Below are positions 1 to 8,156 of a stretch of DNA of 64,000 bases, one piece after another. The stretch lies in contig NZ_QYUO01000003.1 of assembly GCF_003591035.1 (NCBI RefSeq), forward strand, positions 744,001 through 808,000, read 5' to 3'. The position numbers were made by a program, and so were the translations under genes. Under the pieces are notes generated by a model. The model did not search any database, was not told where the DNA came from, and saw nothing but the letters and a program-made list of their open reading frames with translations. Numbering within the stretch: the first letter of the stretch is position 1; each line of letters starts with the position of its first letter. The stretch comes from Noviherbaspirillum saxi (GTDB taxonomy: Bacteria; Pseudomonadota; Gammaproteobacteria; Burkholderiales; Burkholderiaceae_D).

Positions 1-969
1 GTCTCCGGATCACCGGTCGCCGACGTGTCGGCGATGGGCGCGGTGATGATCCCAATGATGAAGAAAGAGGGCTATCACGCCGACTACGCAGTCAACGTGA
101 CGACCCATGCCTCGCTGGTTGGAGCGTTGATGCCGACCAGCCATAACATGGTGATCTATGCCTTCGCTGCCGGCGGTGCGGTATCGATTTCCTCGCTGAT
201 CATGGCGGGTATGATCCCGGCACTGGTGCTGACAATCTGTATGCTGTTCGCCGCGTATCTGGTGGCCGTGAAGCGTAAGTATCCGGCGGGCACATTCCCC
301 GGATGGGGCGAGGTCATCGCCTCGTTCGCTGCTGCGTTGCCGGGGCTGTTGATCGCTGTAATCATCCTGACAGGCATTTTGTCCGGTGTGTTTACCGCGA
401 CGGAAGCGGCATCGGTCGCCGTGCTCTACGCCTTGATTCTGACTGTCGTGGTGTACAAGTCAATGACTTGGGAGCACTTGATGAAGTCGGCTGCGAAGGC
501 AGTCAAAACCACAGGTGTCGTGCTGCTTCTGATTGGTATCTCGGCGGTTTTCCAGCATCTGATGAGCCTGTATGAAGTGGCTGAGCTGACCGGTGAAATG
601 ATGGCGTCGATCTCCACCAGTCCATGGGCGATCTTTTTGATGATCAACCTGATCCTGTTCATCCTGGGCACCTTCATGGACATGGCAAGCACGATCCTGA
701 TCTGTACGCCGATCTTCCTTCCGATCGCTATGAAGTTCGGGATGGACCCGGTGCAGTTCGGCATGCTCATGCTGATCAACTGCGCGCTTGGCCTGAACAC
801 GCCGCCGGTGGGCACCACCCAGTTCGTCGGTTGTGCGATTGGTGAAATCAGCGTCGGGCAGGTAATGAAAACCATCTGGCCGTTCTATGGCGCGCTGATA
901 GCCGCAATGCTACTGATCACGTTCGTGCCGTCGTTCTCGTTGTGGCTGCCCAACCTGATGCTGAAGTAA
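1..969 (+). CDS. TRAP transporter large permease (DctM-type), 3' part
   Basis: This is the C-terminal three quarters of the large membrane subunit of a TRAP transporter. With a periplasmic receptor and a small membrane subunit it imports organic acids, driven by an ion gradient. The frame is open from base 1, so the true start is outside the window. The family motif SGSPVADVSAMGAVMIP is at the very start of the visible protein. GTFMDMASTILICTPIFLP and LGLNTPPVGTTQFV follow in the second half, among many hydrophobic helices. The substrate cannot be told from this subunit. The convergent GntR gene downstream is a plausible regulator. Confidence 0.93.
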   Translation, partial: VSGSPVADVSAMGAVMIPMMKKEGYHADYAVNVTTHASLVGALMPTSHNMVIYAFAAGGAVSISSLIMAGMIPALVLTICMLFAAYLVAVKRKYPAGTFPGWGEVIASFAAALPGLLIAVIILTGILSGVFTATEAASVAVLYALILTVVVYKSMTWEHLMKSAAKAVKTTGVVLLLIGISAVFQHLMSLYEVAELTGEMMASISTSPWAIFLMINLILFILGTFMDMASTILICTPIFLPIAMKFGMDPVQFGMLMLINCALGLNTPPVGTTQFVGCAIGEISVGQVMKTIWPFYGALIAAMLLITFVPSFSLWLPNLMLK

Positions 970-991
970 TTACAAAGCTTGCTTTATCCCT

Positions 992-1020
992 CGCCCCGGC
1001 CTGAGTTGCCGGGGCGATTT
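992..1020 (+). terminator. Terminator of the TRAP operon
   Basis: A 9-bp GC-rich perfect stem (cgccccggc / gccggggcg, 7-base loop) lies 22 bases after the dctM stop and is followed by a short T-rich stretch. It has the form of an intrinsic terminator. Confidence 0.7.
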
Positions 1021-1034
1021 CATTCAGCGCCGAC

Positions 1035-1082
1035 ATAAAGCAAAGACCTCATGCTCTTCCGAGCATGAGGTCTTTGCTTTAT
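1035..1082. terminator. Perfect 21-bp inverted repeat between convergent genes
   Basis: Bases 1035-1055 and 1062-1082 are perfect reverse complements around a 6-base loop. The arms begin with A-rich and end with T-rich runs, so the structure could terminate transcription from both sides (dctM from the left, the GntR gene from the right). Confidence 0.65.
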
Positions 1083-1128
1083 GAACTGGAGGATTTACGG
1101 GAAGAAGATTGACAACGCAATAATGCAC

Positions 1129-1875
1129 CTAAGCATTGTCAGCAGCAATCGCATTGCGCAGCCGCTCCATGCTGGTCGTCAGATGCGTCAGCATTGCGTC
1201 GCGTGCCTGTTCCGCCTGGCCTGCGGCGATTGCGTCGAATACCGCTTCGTGCTGCTGGTTAACCACGTCAAGATACTGTTGACGCGGCAAGGTTTGGAAC
1301 TGGTGAGTGCGAACCTGCGCGCGAGGAATCGCACGCGAACCGAGAAAGCTCAAGGTTTCGGCGTAAAAGCGATTGCCGCTTGCATTGGCGATGCTCTTGT
1401 GAAAAGCGAAGTCTGCCGCTGTCGAGTCGTCGGCGCGCGCCCGGCAGGCAATCAATTCATCGAGTGCAGCCCTGATCCCGGCAAGTTCTTCCTCGCTGCG
1501 TCGTTGTGCCGCAAGAAAAGCGGTTTCCGGTTCGAGGCTAATTCGGAACTGGAGCAATTGCAGCACTTCCTTGATGGTCTGTACTTCTTTCGGATCGGTT
1601 GCCACGCGCGCACGGCGGCTGGGTTCAAGCACAAAGGTGCCGATTCCATGCCTGGTTTCGACAAGTCCATCGGCTTTAAGACTCGATACCGCTTCCCGGA
1701 CGACGGTGCGGCTGACTCCGTACTGCTCGATCAACTCGATTTCGGTCGGAAACCGGTCGCCTGCCTTGAGTTCGCGCTGGTGGATCCGTTCGGTCAGCAA
1801 ATCAATCAATTGCCGGCTGAGGCTGCCTACATTGCCCCTGTTAGGGTTGCCCGACACTGGTGCGTATGTATTCAT
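1129..1875 (-). CDS. GntR-family regulator, FCD (FadR) subfamily
   Basis: A 248-residue DNA-binding regulator. Residues about 19-82 form the GntR winged helix-turn-helix, with the typical segment GVSRTVVREAVSSLKADGLV. Residues about 100-240 form an all-helical FCD ligand domain with the expected metal ligands D155, H159, H209 and H231. The family senses small carboxylates and usually represses a neighbouring transport or catabolic operon. The TRAP operon that ends just to the left, on the opposite strand, is a candidate target (inference). The length is normal and the frame intact. Confidence 0.92.
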   Translation of the reverse strand: MNTYAPVSGNPNRGNVGSLSRQLIDLLTERIHQRELKAGDRFPTEIELIEQYGVSRTVVREAVSSLKADGLVETRHGIGTFVLEPSRRARVATDPKEVQTIKEVLQLLQFRISLEPETAFLAAQRRSEEELAGIRAALDELIACRARADDSTAADFAFHKSIANASGNRFYAETLSFLGSRAIPRAQVRTHQFQTLPRQQYLDVVNQQHEAVFDAIAAGQAEQARDAMLTHLTTSMERLRNAIAADNA

Positions 1876-2019
1876 CGATGTGGAAAATGCATTAAGGACA
1901 AAAGAAGACGATCCTATTTTACACGGTCTGCCTGAGGGCCCGGATCAATCATCATACAAATGAAAGCGGCGCACGCCGTTTATTGCGGACCGGGCTGACG
2001 ACCTACCGTTGCATGCGGG

Positions 2020-2757
2020 TCATGTCAGGCATGCATTTTCACCAATCAGGATTCGCGCAACCGAGTTATCGATATGGCTTCGCATTGCATCGGCGGCGGC
2101 AACCGGGTCTTGCCGCACAATGGCATCCACGACCGCCCGGTGTTCCTGGTCGGCCGCGGCCTTGCGATCGGCGCTGCGTTCGCGCGCGAAGTTTCTCGAC
2201 AGTGACATGCTGAATAAAACCTGACTGTGAATCGATTCCAGGATCGACTGGAAAAAATGATTCCTGGATGCAGCCGCGACCGCCAAGTGAAATGCAAAAT
2301 CTTCTTCCGCACCCATTTCCCCGCGCTCTAACGCCATACGCAAACGCTGATAAGCCGCCTGGATGTGTTCAAGATCATCGGCACTGCGCAGCTGCGCCGC
2401 CAATGCGCAGGCGCCGGCTTCGATCCCACGCCGAAACTCGAAGCAGCGTTCGAAGTCCGCAATGCTGGACAAGTCGCTGAACGCCAATACGTCCAGATGC
2501 TGCAAGCGGCCCACATAGCTTCCCGAGCCTTGGCGTGAAACGATAATGCCACCTGCACGCAGCCGGGCGAGCGCCTCGCGTATTGTCGGGCGCGACACAT
2601 TGTATTGCTCGCTCAAGGCTTCTTCGCCGGGGAGCCGGTCGCCTTCGACGAGGTCTCCATCCTGGATCGATTTCAAAATCGCGCTAAACAGCATGTCGGC
2701 CAGCTTTTCGCGCTTTTTCGCAGGATATTGCAGGTTCAGAACAGGTTTTTGCGCCAC
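2020..2757 (-). CDS. Second GntR-family regulator, FCD subfamily
   Basis: A 245-residue regulator of the same architecture as its neighbour but clearly diverged. The winged helix is at residues about 20-82 (NVSRPTIREALARLRAGGII). The FCD domain shows ligand residues D153, H157, H206 and H228. It lies on the minus strand 144 bases upstream of the other GntR gene, but each could be transcribed alone. Two FCD regulators side by side suggest control of two related organic-acid pathways. The ligand is unknown. Confidence 0.92.
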   Translation of the reverse strand: MAQKPVLNLQYPAKKREKLADMLFSAILKSIQDGDLVEGDRLPGEEALSEQYNVSRPTIREALARLRAGGIIVSRQGSGSYVGRLQHLDVLAFSDLSSIADFERCFEFRRGIEAGACALAAQLRSADDLEHIQAAYQRLRMALERGEMGAEEDFAFHLAVAAASRNHFFQSILESIHSQVLFSMSLSRNFARERSADRKAAADQEHRAVVDAIVRQDPVAAADAMRSHIDNSVARILIGENACLT

Positions 2758-2992
2758 GGGAATTCACAGTGTTTGTTTGGCTTGCATACTGCAGGCGCAC
2801 CTGAGACAGCTCGGCACTCCTGGCTTGAACAGATGAAAATCATCGTCTTGCGGCAAGCAGTGGATGGGGACATCTTACAACATTGTCTTCTTCAAGTCAC
2901 TGTGAATGCAGTCGGTAAAGTGCGCGGTGCCTAAGAGCCGGAAGTCAAAATCATTCGCGCTATGCACCCCGGCCATCGCTACATCTGGTTCG

Positions 2993-3385
2993 TTAGCCAG
3001 ACACAGGCGTACACAGCTCGACCAATATTCCATCGGGACAGCGGACATATGACACGACCTGACCCCAAGGCTTTTGCATTGGGGCAGCCAATTCAATGGC
3101 TCCCGCAGCCAGAGCAGCCGCATGTGCCGCTGCAACATCGTCGGTGACAAACGCGATCTCGAATCCAAGAGGTTTCACCGAATCGTGGGCGGCCACATGC
3201 CCGCCTGGAAAATTCATGTCGCCCAGCTCATGGGCGGCGAACGACAGTGTCGTATCGCCCGTCTCCATTTCGCCATAGCTGCCTGACTCATGGAGAAAGC
3301 GTCGCGACAGGCCGAACGCTGCTTCGAAAAAACGCAAAGACGCGGCAACGTCCGGTACATAAATAATGGTGTAGCCTAGTTTCAT
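2993..3385 (-). CDS. VOC-superfamily (glyoxalase-like) protein
   Basis: A 130-residue single-module VOC protein (glyoxalase/bleomycin-resistance fold). It begins MKLGYTIIYVPDVAASLRFF and ends with the usual strand motif PDGILVELCTPV. I chose the ATG at 3385 because a purine-rich AGAGAG lies just upstream and the family pattern starts there; the frame stays open further upstream to 3481 without homology. Members bind a divalent metal and catalyse isomerisation, dioxygenation or drug binding. The reaction here is unknown. Confidence 0.85.
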   Translation of the reverse strand: MKLGYTIIYVPDVAASLRFFEAAFGLSRRFLHESGSYGEMETGDTTLSFAAHELGDMNFPGGHVAAHDSVKPLGFEIAFVTDDVAAAHAAALAAGAIELAAPMQKPWGQVVSYVRCPDGILVELCTPVSG

Positions 3386-3569
3386 ATGCTCTCTCTTCAT
3401 GCGTTTGTTTTCGATTAGGAAATGCGTTCTTCCGGCCCTTATGCGGCGTTCTGTTCCTGCCGGGTTATCTTTTCCCACCACGCTTGCGCCGCAGCCTCAT
3501 CGCGATTATCGCGCAGTTAAACGTATCCTGCGCTCTCAATCAGGCTGCTATCGCTCTCAGCCGCGCTCA

Positions 3570-3698
3570 TCAGATAATCCAGACCGCGATCGTTATTTTC
3601 GTCAAGCCTTCGGGCGGTGCGAGGCGCATGAAGAACATGCGCAAGACTGCGAAAAATACCGGGATCATCATGATGCCGAAGATCGCCATCGTAAACAT
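3570..3698 (-). pseudogene. Possible remnant of an RND efflux-pump C-terminus
   Basis: A 42-codon minus-strand reading frame begins MFTMAIFGIMMIPVFFAVLR. This resembles the last transmembrane helix and tail of AcrB-type RND pumps, where the pattern IPVFFVVLR is common. No upstream pump sequence is recognisable, so if the match is real this is only a fragment. A short unrelated membrane peptide is equally possible. Confidence 0.3.
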
Positions 3699-4303
3699 AG
3701 CGATCCAATCGCGTCTCCTCGTTATTATTGTGCGAATGCTTGAATTGCCGTTCCTGGCAAGATATCGCGCATGGCAACCGTTCTTTTCGCGATACTGCCC
3801 GAAATGGGTGGTTCACACGTTGTACCGATCCGGTAGCATCCGTCCATCATCGATGCGGGGGCGGTCGTTATATCGACAAATCATTCGCCTTTCTGCTTGC
3901 CTATCACGGGGGACATGCGGAAGCGCCCCCCAGTGTCGATTGCGACCAGCGTGACCGTCGCGAACCGAATGTCTCTGTCTCCTTGGTTGGGTGACTTTAT
4001 GCTCCGCCCGCTATGTGGGCGGAGCTTTTTTGTCTGCTTCGATCTTGCCGTTCATTGCGCGCATTCATATCGATAGCAGTGGTCGTCGAATGATGATCAA
4101 GCGGAACAGGCCATGCACACACGCGGAATATCTGGAACAGAAGACATTCATGCATATCTAATACTAATCTCCCGTCATAACGCGACATGAAATCGCGTCT
4201 TGTCAGCCGAAAAAAACCATCGATTTCGTTTGTCACGTTATGGCGTGAGATTGGTATAAATCAGTACCGTGACAACTGCTGATGTTCAGCAAGGTAGGCA
4301 GAG
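3699..4303. other. Non-coding interval with one terminator
   Basis: I recognise no gene in this 600-base stretch. It holds the terminator-like hairpin at 4001-4032 and probably the promoter of the exported protein that starts at 4304. Confidence 0.5.
4001..4032 (+). terminator. Intrinsic terminator hairpin
   Basis: A 9-bp stem (gctccgccc / gggcggagc) with a 7-base loop is followed by six T residues, the classic form of a rho-independent terminator reading rightward. No intact rightward gene lies directly before it, so its gene may have decayed. Confidence 0.7.
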
Positions 4304-4627
4304 ATGAAAAAGTCTTTCACCGTAGTGTTTGCGTTGACGTTGATGTCAATCGCAGGATTTGCCCAAGGACGAGACAGTTACTTTGGCAAAACCACAGTAA
4401 ATGCTGGCGGTCTTGACATTGCCGTACAGTCATTTCGTAACACGGTACCCATGGTCGCCCTTGAGAATCGTTCCGGCCGACCAGCACGATGCAGCGCTAC
4501 ATTCAGCAATGGCTTGCAGTTTTCCGATACGCGTAGCGTCACCGTAGCTGCCGGGAAGAGGGCGACCGTTGGTACTGCGATAAATTACATTACGGCCAAA
4601 GTCGATATCGACGTGAAGTGTGCCTGA
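4304..4627 (+). CDS. Small exported protein of unknown function
   Basis: A 107-residue protein with a clear Sec signal peptide: MKKSF, a hydrophobic core, then a probable cleavage after SIAGFAQG or nearby. The mature part is about 85 residues, beta-rich in character, with cysteines near residue 63 and at the second-to-last position that could form a disulfide in the periplasm. A good ribosome site (AGGCAGAG) precedes the ATG. I do not recognise the family. Confidence 0.7.
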   Translation: MKKSFTVVFALTLMSIAGFAQGRDSYFGKTTVNAGGLDIAVQSFRNTVPMVALENRSGRPARCSATFSNGLQFSDTRSVTVAAGKRATVGTAINYITAKVDIDVKCA

Positions 4628-4715
4628 CCGGTCATCGGCGCGTTGTCGAAAGTCGTGCTGCCAGACCGCTTATATACGCTCGGCGAGCGTAGGATGCATC
4701 GCGAAGCCGGACGGT

Positions 4716-4850
4716 TCATTTATCGGTACCCGCCCAGCCAAGCCGCTTGCGGATTTCGTCCAAAGCCGGCGGCGGCGTGCGTTCGGCTTTGCGTTCATTC
4801 AGGTATTGCCGAATCTGTTCCTTAGTCGGCTGTTTCTGGTTCGTACATAT
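4716..4850 (-). pseudogene. Remnant or small gene with a PPPALDEIRKRLGW-type tail
   Basis: On the minus strand a 44-codon open stretch reads QPTKEQIRQYLNERKAERTP followed by PPALDEIRKRLGWAGTDK and a stop. Its strongly charged helical composition and proline hinge look like genuine coding sequence rather than a shadow. There is no start codon in frame: an in-frame stop lies directly upstream, while an ATG lies in a neighbouring frame. It may be a frameshifted small gene. The function is unknown. Confidence 0.35.
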
Positions 4851-5075
4851 TCATTGTTTCCACATCGGGATAGCCGATTCCGAGGGTTTGCTGGCGGGCA
4901 TACGGGTCCGCGTCGCCGTAGCGCGAGTTGTTCGCCGCACGTTTCAAACGCTATCGGTCGGATCCGATGACGCAGTGCTCACATATCAAGTCCGGGTTAA
5001 TTTTCGTTCGTTTGGCGAACCTGTTCAACCACCCGAATACGGTGGTAAGTAATTGCACCTACATCATTACAATTC

Positions 5076-5281
5076 TTGAAGCCCTGCCTTTGCGTTGAGC
5101 AGCGAGAACGCCAGGTGTTGCACCTACTTATCTATGGTTATTCAAATTCGGTCATGGTGAAAAAATTGCTTGTCTCCGAAACGACGGTCCGGACTCGTCG
5201 CGCAGCATCAACCGCAAGCTCGACGCCGAGAACCGTGCCCAGACCGTTGCTCTGGTGCGTAAGATGGGACTCATTCATTAA
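5076..5281 (+). pseudogene. Frameshifted LuxR-type HTH fragment
   Basis: The first part reads EQRERQVLHLLIYGYSNSVM then VKKLLVSETTVRT, matching the start of a LuxR/NarL-type C-terminal HTH domain. After about base 5200 the match continues in the next frame as INRKLDAENRAQTVALVRKM then GLIH and a stop at 5279-5281. One base has been lost and the receiver domain is absent, so this is the decayed end of a response regulator. Confidence 0.75.
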
Positions 5282-6245
5282 GCCATTCGTTCGTGCCGAA
5301 ACGAGTGTCGTGGCTGCGGTGGCCGTGAGCGTCACTGTGTTGTCGCCAGCATGTGCAGAAGATGCCGCCGTCAGGTAGCTGGACCCTGTGGTCGTTAGCG
5401 CCAGTCGCATCGAGCAGCGTCTCTTTGACGCGCCGGCCGCGATTGATTCGGTACAAGTCGATCCTTTCCGCAACACGTCTGCACTGGTCAATATTTCCGA
5501 ACTGCTTCCCGCGGTCCCCGGCCTTCAAATCCGGGATCGGCAAAATTACGCACAGGATTTGCAGATGTCGGTGCGGGGCTTCGGTACGCGTTCGACCTTT
5601 GGCGTGCGTGGCGTGAGGATGTTGATCGACGGCATACCGGCCACCATGCCCGATGGTCAAGGCCAGGCCGCAACCGCCAGCCTTGCCGCTGCAAGACGCA
5701 TCGAAGTCTTGCGCGGCCCAGTTGCCCAGCTATATGGCAACGCCGCCGGTGGTGTGGTGCAGGTATTTACGGCAGACCCGCCGCTTGCACCTGCAATGCC
5801 ATTCGGTGCGGTGGCGGTCGGTGCCGGCGCCTATGGCCAGCGCATGATCAGTGCCTCCGCCGGCGGCGGTACGGAGACGATTGGCGGCGCATTCGATATT
5901 TCCCGTTTTTCAACCGACGGTTACCGCGACCATAGCGCCGCTGAACGTTTGCACATGAATGCGAAGGTGCTTGCGCGGCCTTCCGTCGATACAAGGATTA
6001 CCGGCGTAATCAATATTTTCGATCAGCCGCAAGCGCAGGACCCGTTGGGCCTGACGCATGCGGCCTTCGATCAGAATCCGCGTCAGGCGATTCCTGCGGC
6101 TAGGCTTTTCGACACGCGCAAGAAAGTCGAGCAGCAGCAGGCTGGAATGACTGTCGAGCACAAACTCGCAGCCAGCGACACTTTGTATGCGCGAGTCTAT
6201 GGAGGCACGCGCAAGATCAACCAGAACCTGGAATTCAGTGAAAGT
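5282..6245 (+). pseudogene. TonB-dependent receptor, broken at both ends
   Basis: The N-terminal half of an outer-membrane TonB-dependent receptor. A signal-peptide-like stretch (VVAAVAVSVTVLSPACAEDA) is followed by an in-frame TAG at 5376-5378. The same frame then continues LDPVVVSASRIEQRLFDAP and the plug domain: LQMSVRGFGTRSTFGVRGVR, LIDGIPATMPDGQGQ, IEVLRGPVAQLYGNAAGGVV. The barrel starts but homology stops near base 6240, where an IS200-type transposase remnant begins, so most of the barrel is missing. It was presumably a metal-chelate receptor. It cannot work as it stands. Confidence 0.85.
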
Positions 6246-6565
6246 GCCGCCGAAGTTGTCGATATCGGAGCTGATGGGTGTCCTGAAAGGACGTACGGCG
6301 ATCAGGCTATTCAATGTATTTCCGCAGATGAGGAAGAAGCCGTATTGGGGCAATCATTTTTGGGCGAAAGGCTACTGCGTGGACACGGTGGGACTGGACA
6401 GTGAAATGATCCGGGAGTACGTCAATTTTCAGGAAAAAGAAGAATCGCATCAACAGGAACTGCAATTGCGGTCAAGTTAGCGGGCCTTCTACGAAGGGCC
6501 GCTGGTGTGCCCCCTCTGGGGGGCGTAAGGCAAAACCACGTTCTACGAACGTGGTTCATTTACTT
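6240..6565 (+). mobile_element. tnpA: 3' remnant of an IS200/IS605-family element (tnpA)
   Basis: The frame ending at 6480 carries the C-terminal half of a Y1 (HUH) transposase: PPKLSISELMGVLKGRTAIR, HFWAKGYCVDTVG and MIREYVNFQEKEE, the last with the conserved tyrosine of the IS200 family. The HUH-containing N-terminal half is missing. Right after the stop come three small hairpins, including aaccacgtt/aacgtggtt at about 6533-6556, as expected for the structured right end of these elements. The remnant is fused directly to the truncated TonB receptor gene. Confidence 0.85.
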
Positions 6566-6755
6566 CGACTATGGTCACATCACAGATGAAATGCTCCAAC
6601 CCAAGCGAACGGCCTAGCATTCCGAAACAGCCACGCGCCGTCCTATTTCACTGGATATTCGCAAACGTCAGCTTGGGGTCGAGGCCAGAAATATGGGAGG
6701 ACTGAAAGCATCAAAGACTGACTACTCGCCTCGACCACCTAAGTTACCGGAGACT

Positions 6756-7832
6756 CTACCTTCCGATCCGAATCGGAATTCGACGGCGCCCGAACTGACG
6801 GTCGAACTGTCCAAACCGCCCCGCAATCTGCGTGAAGCATTTGGGACACTTTCCTTCTTGAGTCAGGCGGTAGGATTCGATCTCATGCCAGTCGCGTACG
6901 ATGAGCCGCGCGCGACATGCCGGGCAGTATGTTGAGCCGCCATCGGTGTCATGCACGTTACCCGTGTAGACATATTGCAATCCTTCCGCAAGCGCGATCT
7001 TGCGCGCGCGGGTCAGCGTGGACGGCGGCGTCGGCGGCACATCGGTCATTTTGTAGTCGGGATGGAAGGCCGTGAAATGCAGTGGCACGTCGTCGCCCAA
7101 TTCCTTTGCGATCCATTGCGCCTCGGCGCGAATTTCGTCGTTGCTATCGTTTCTGCCGGGAATGAGCAGCGTCGTGATTTCGAGCCAGACATCGGTCTCG
7201 TACTTCAGGTACTTGAGCGTGTCCAATACCGGCTGCAAGCGCGCACCGGTAACCATGAAATAAAATTCGTTGGTGAATGCCTTCAAGTCGACGTTCGCCG
7301 CATCCATCTTGGCGTAGAAGTCGCGCCGTGCTTCCGCGCCCATGTAGCCGGCCGTCACTGCCACTGCCTTGATGCCGCGCTCGTGGCAAGCGTCGGCCAC
7401 GTCCATTGCATACTCGGCGAAAATCACCGGGTCGTTGTAGGTGAAGGCCACGCTGTTGCACCCGTAGGTCGCTGCCGTCTCGCTGATTGCTTCGGGCCTG
7501 GCCACGGCGGCGAGGGTCTCCATCTCCCGGGACTTGCTGATGTCCCAGTTCTGGCAAAACTTGCACGCCAGGTTACAGCCAGCCGTGCCGAACGACAGAA
7601 CGCTGCTGCCGGGGTAAAAATGGTTGAGCGGCTTCTTCTCGATCGGATCGATGCAGAACCCCGATGAACGGCCATAGGCGGTAAGGATCATCTGGTCATC
7701 GATGCGCTGGCGCACAAAGCAGGCGCCGCGCTGGCCGATGTGCAGGCGGCAGTTGCGGGGGCACAGGTCGCACTGGATACGTCCATCAGGCAGGAAATGC
7801 CAGTAACGACCTGGGTAAAGAACTTCCTTCAT
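6756..7832 (-). CDS. amrS: AmmeMemoRadiSam-system radical SAM enzyme
   Basis: A 358-residue radical-SAM protein of the AmrS family. The cluster motif is CNLACKFC at C86, C90 and C93. Extra cysteines (C21, C24, C28, C38) precede it, and a CPAC / CPKC pair near the C-terminus suggests a zinc-ribbon-like tail. The N-terminal segment CDLCPRNCRL is typical. Members usually sit with a Memo-like and an AMMECR1-like gene, and their reaction is not settled. Neither partner is in this window, so the gene stands alone here. No frameshift is seen. Confidence 0.9.
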   Translation of the reverse strand: MKEVLYPGRYWHFLPDGRIQCDLCPRNCRLHIGQRGACFVRQRIDDQMILTAYGRSSGFCIDPIEKKPLNHFYPGSSVLSFGTAGCNLACKFCQNWDISKSREMETLAAVARPEAISETAATYGCNSVAFTYNDPVIFAEYAMDVADACHERGIKAVAVTAGYMGAEARRDFYAKMDAANVDLKAFTNEFYFMVTGARLQPVLDTLKYLKYETDVWLEITTLLIPGRNDSNDEIRAEAQWIAKELGDDVPLHFTAFHPDYKMTDVPPTPPSTLTRARKIALAEGLQYVYTGNVHDTDGGSTYCPACRARLIVRDWHEIESYRLTQEGKCPKCFTQIAGRFGQFDRQFGRRRIPIRIGR

Positions 7833-8156
7833 GGTAATGGCAGCGCTGACGGCTGCTTCAAAAAAGCTGAGGCCATGTTGACCCGCTCGTGTGTATTCAA
7901 AGCTACAGACTCACACTTAATCATTATCTGCCTTCCTGTCGCGCCCATCAATTTCCCCGAGCAACAGACGGAAGAAGATTGTTGTGCCCCATCCGGCAAG
8001 CGGCACGACCTTGGCTAACCATCAATAGCCCCCACCCGACTCGGGTGTCGTGCGTTTCCACCCATGCATTGAAACTAGACCCCTGAATTGTGCGCAGCGA
8101 TGGCCGCCACTCACTAATCATTGTCCGCACGGCAAGCGGATTAACAGGAGATCCCG
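7833..8156. other. Intergenic region between divergent genes
   Basis: About 320 bases between the leftward amrS and the rightward chimeric ORF at 8157. I see no gene, repeat or clear terminator. It must hold the promoter of amrS. A ribosome site (aacaggag) lies just before 8157, so it may also hold the original promoter of the acyl-CoA dehydrogenase. Confidence 0.5.

Noticed and set aside
1081..1935. A 284-codon plus-strand frame
   Set aside because: It is the antisense of a clear GntR-family gene, is Cys/Arg-rich and has no homology pattern.
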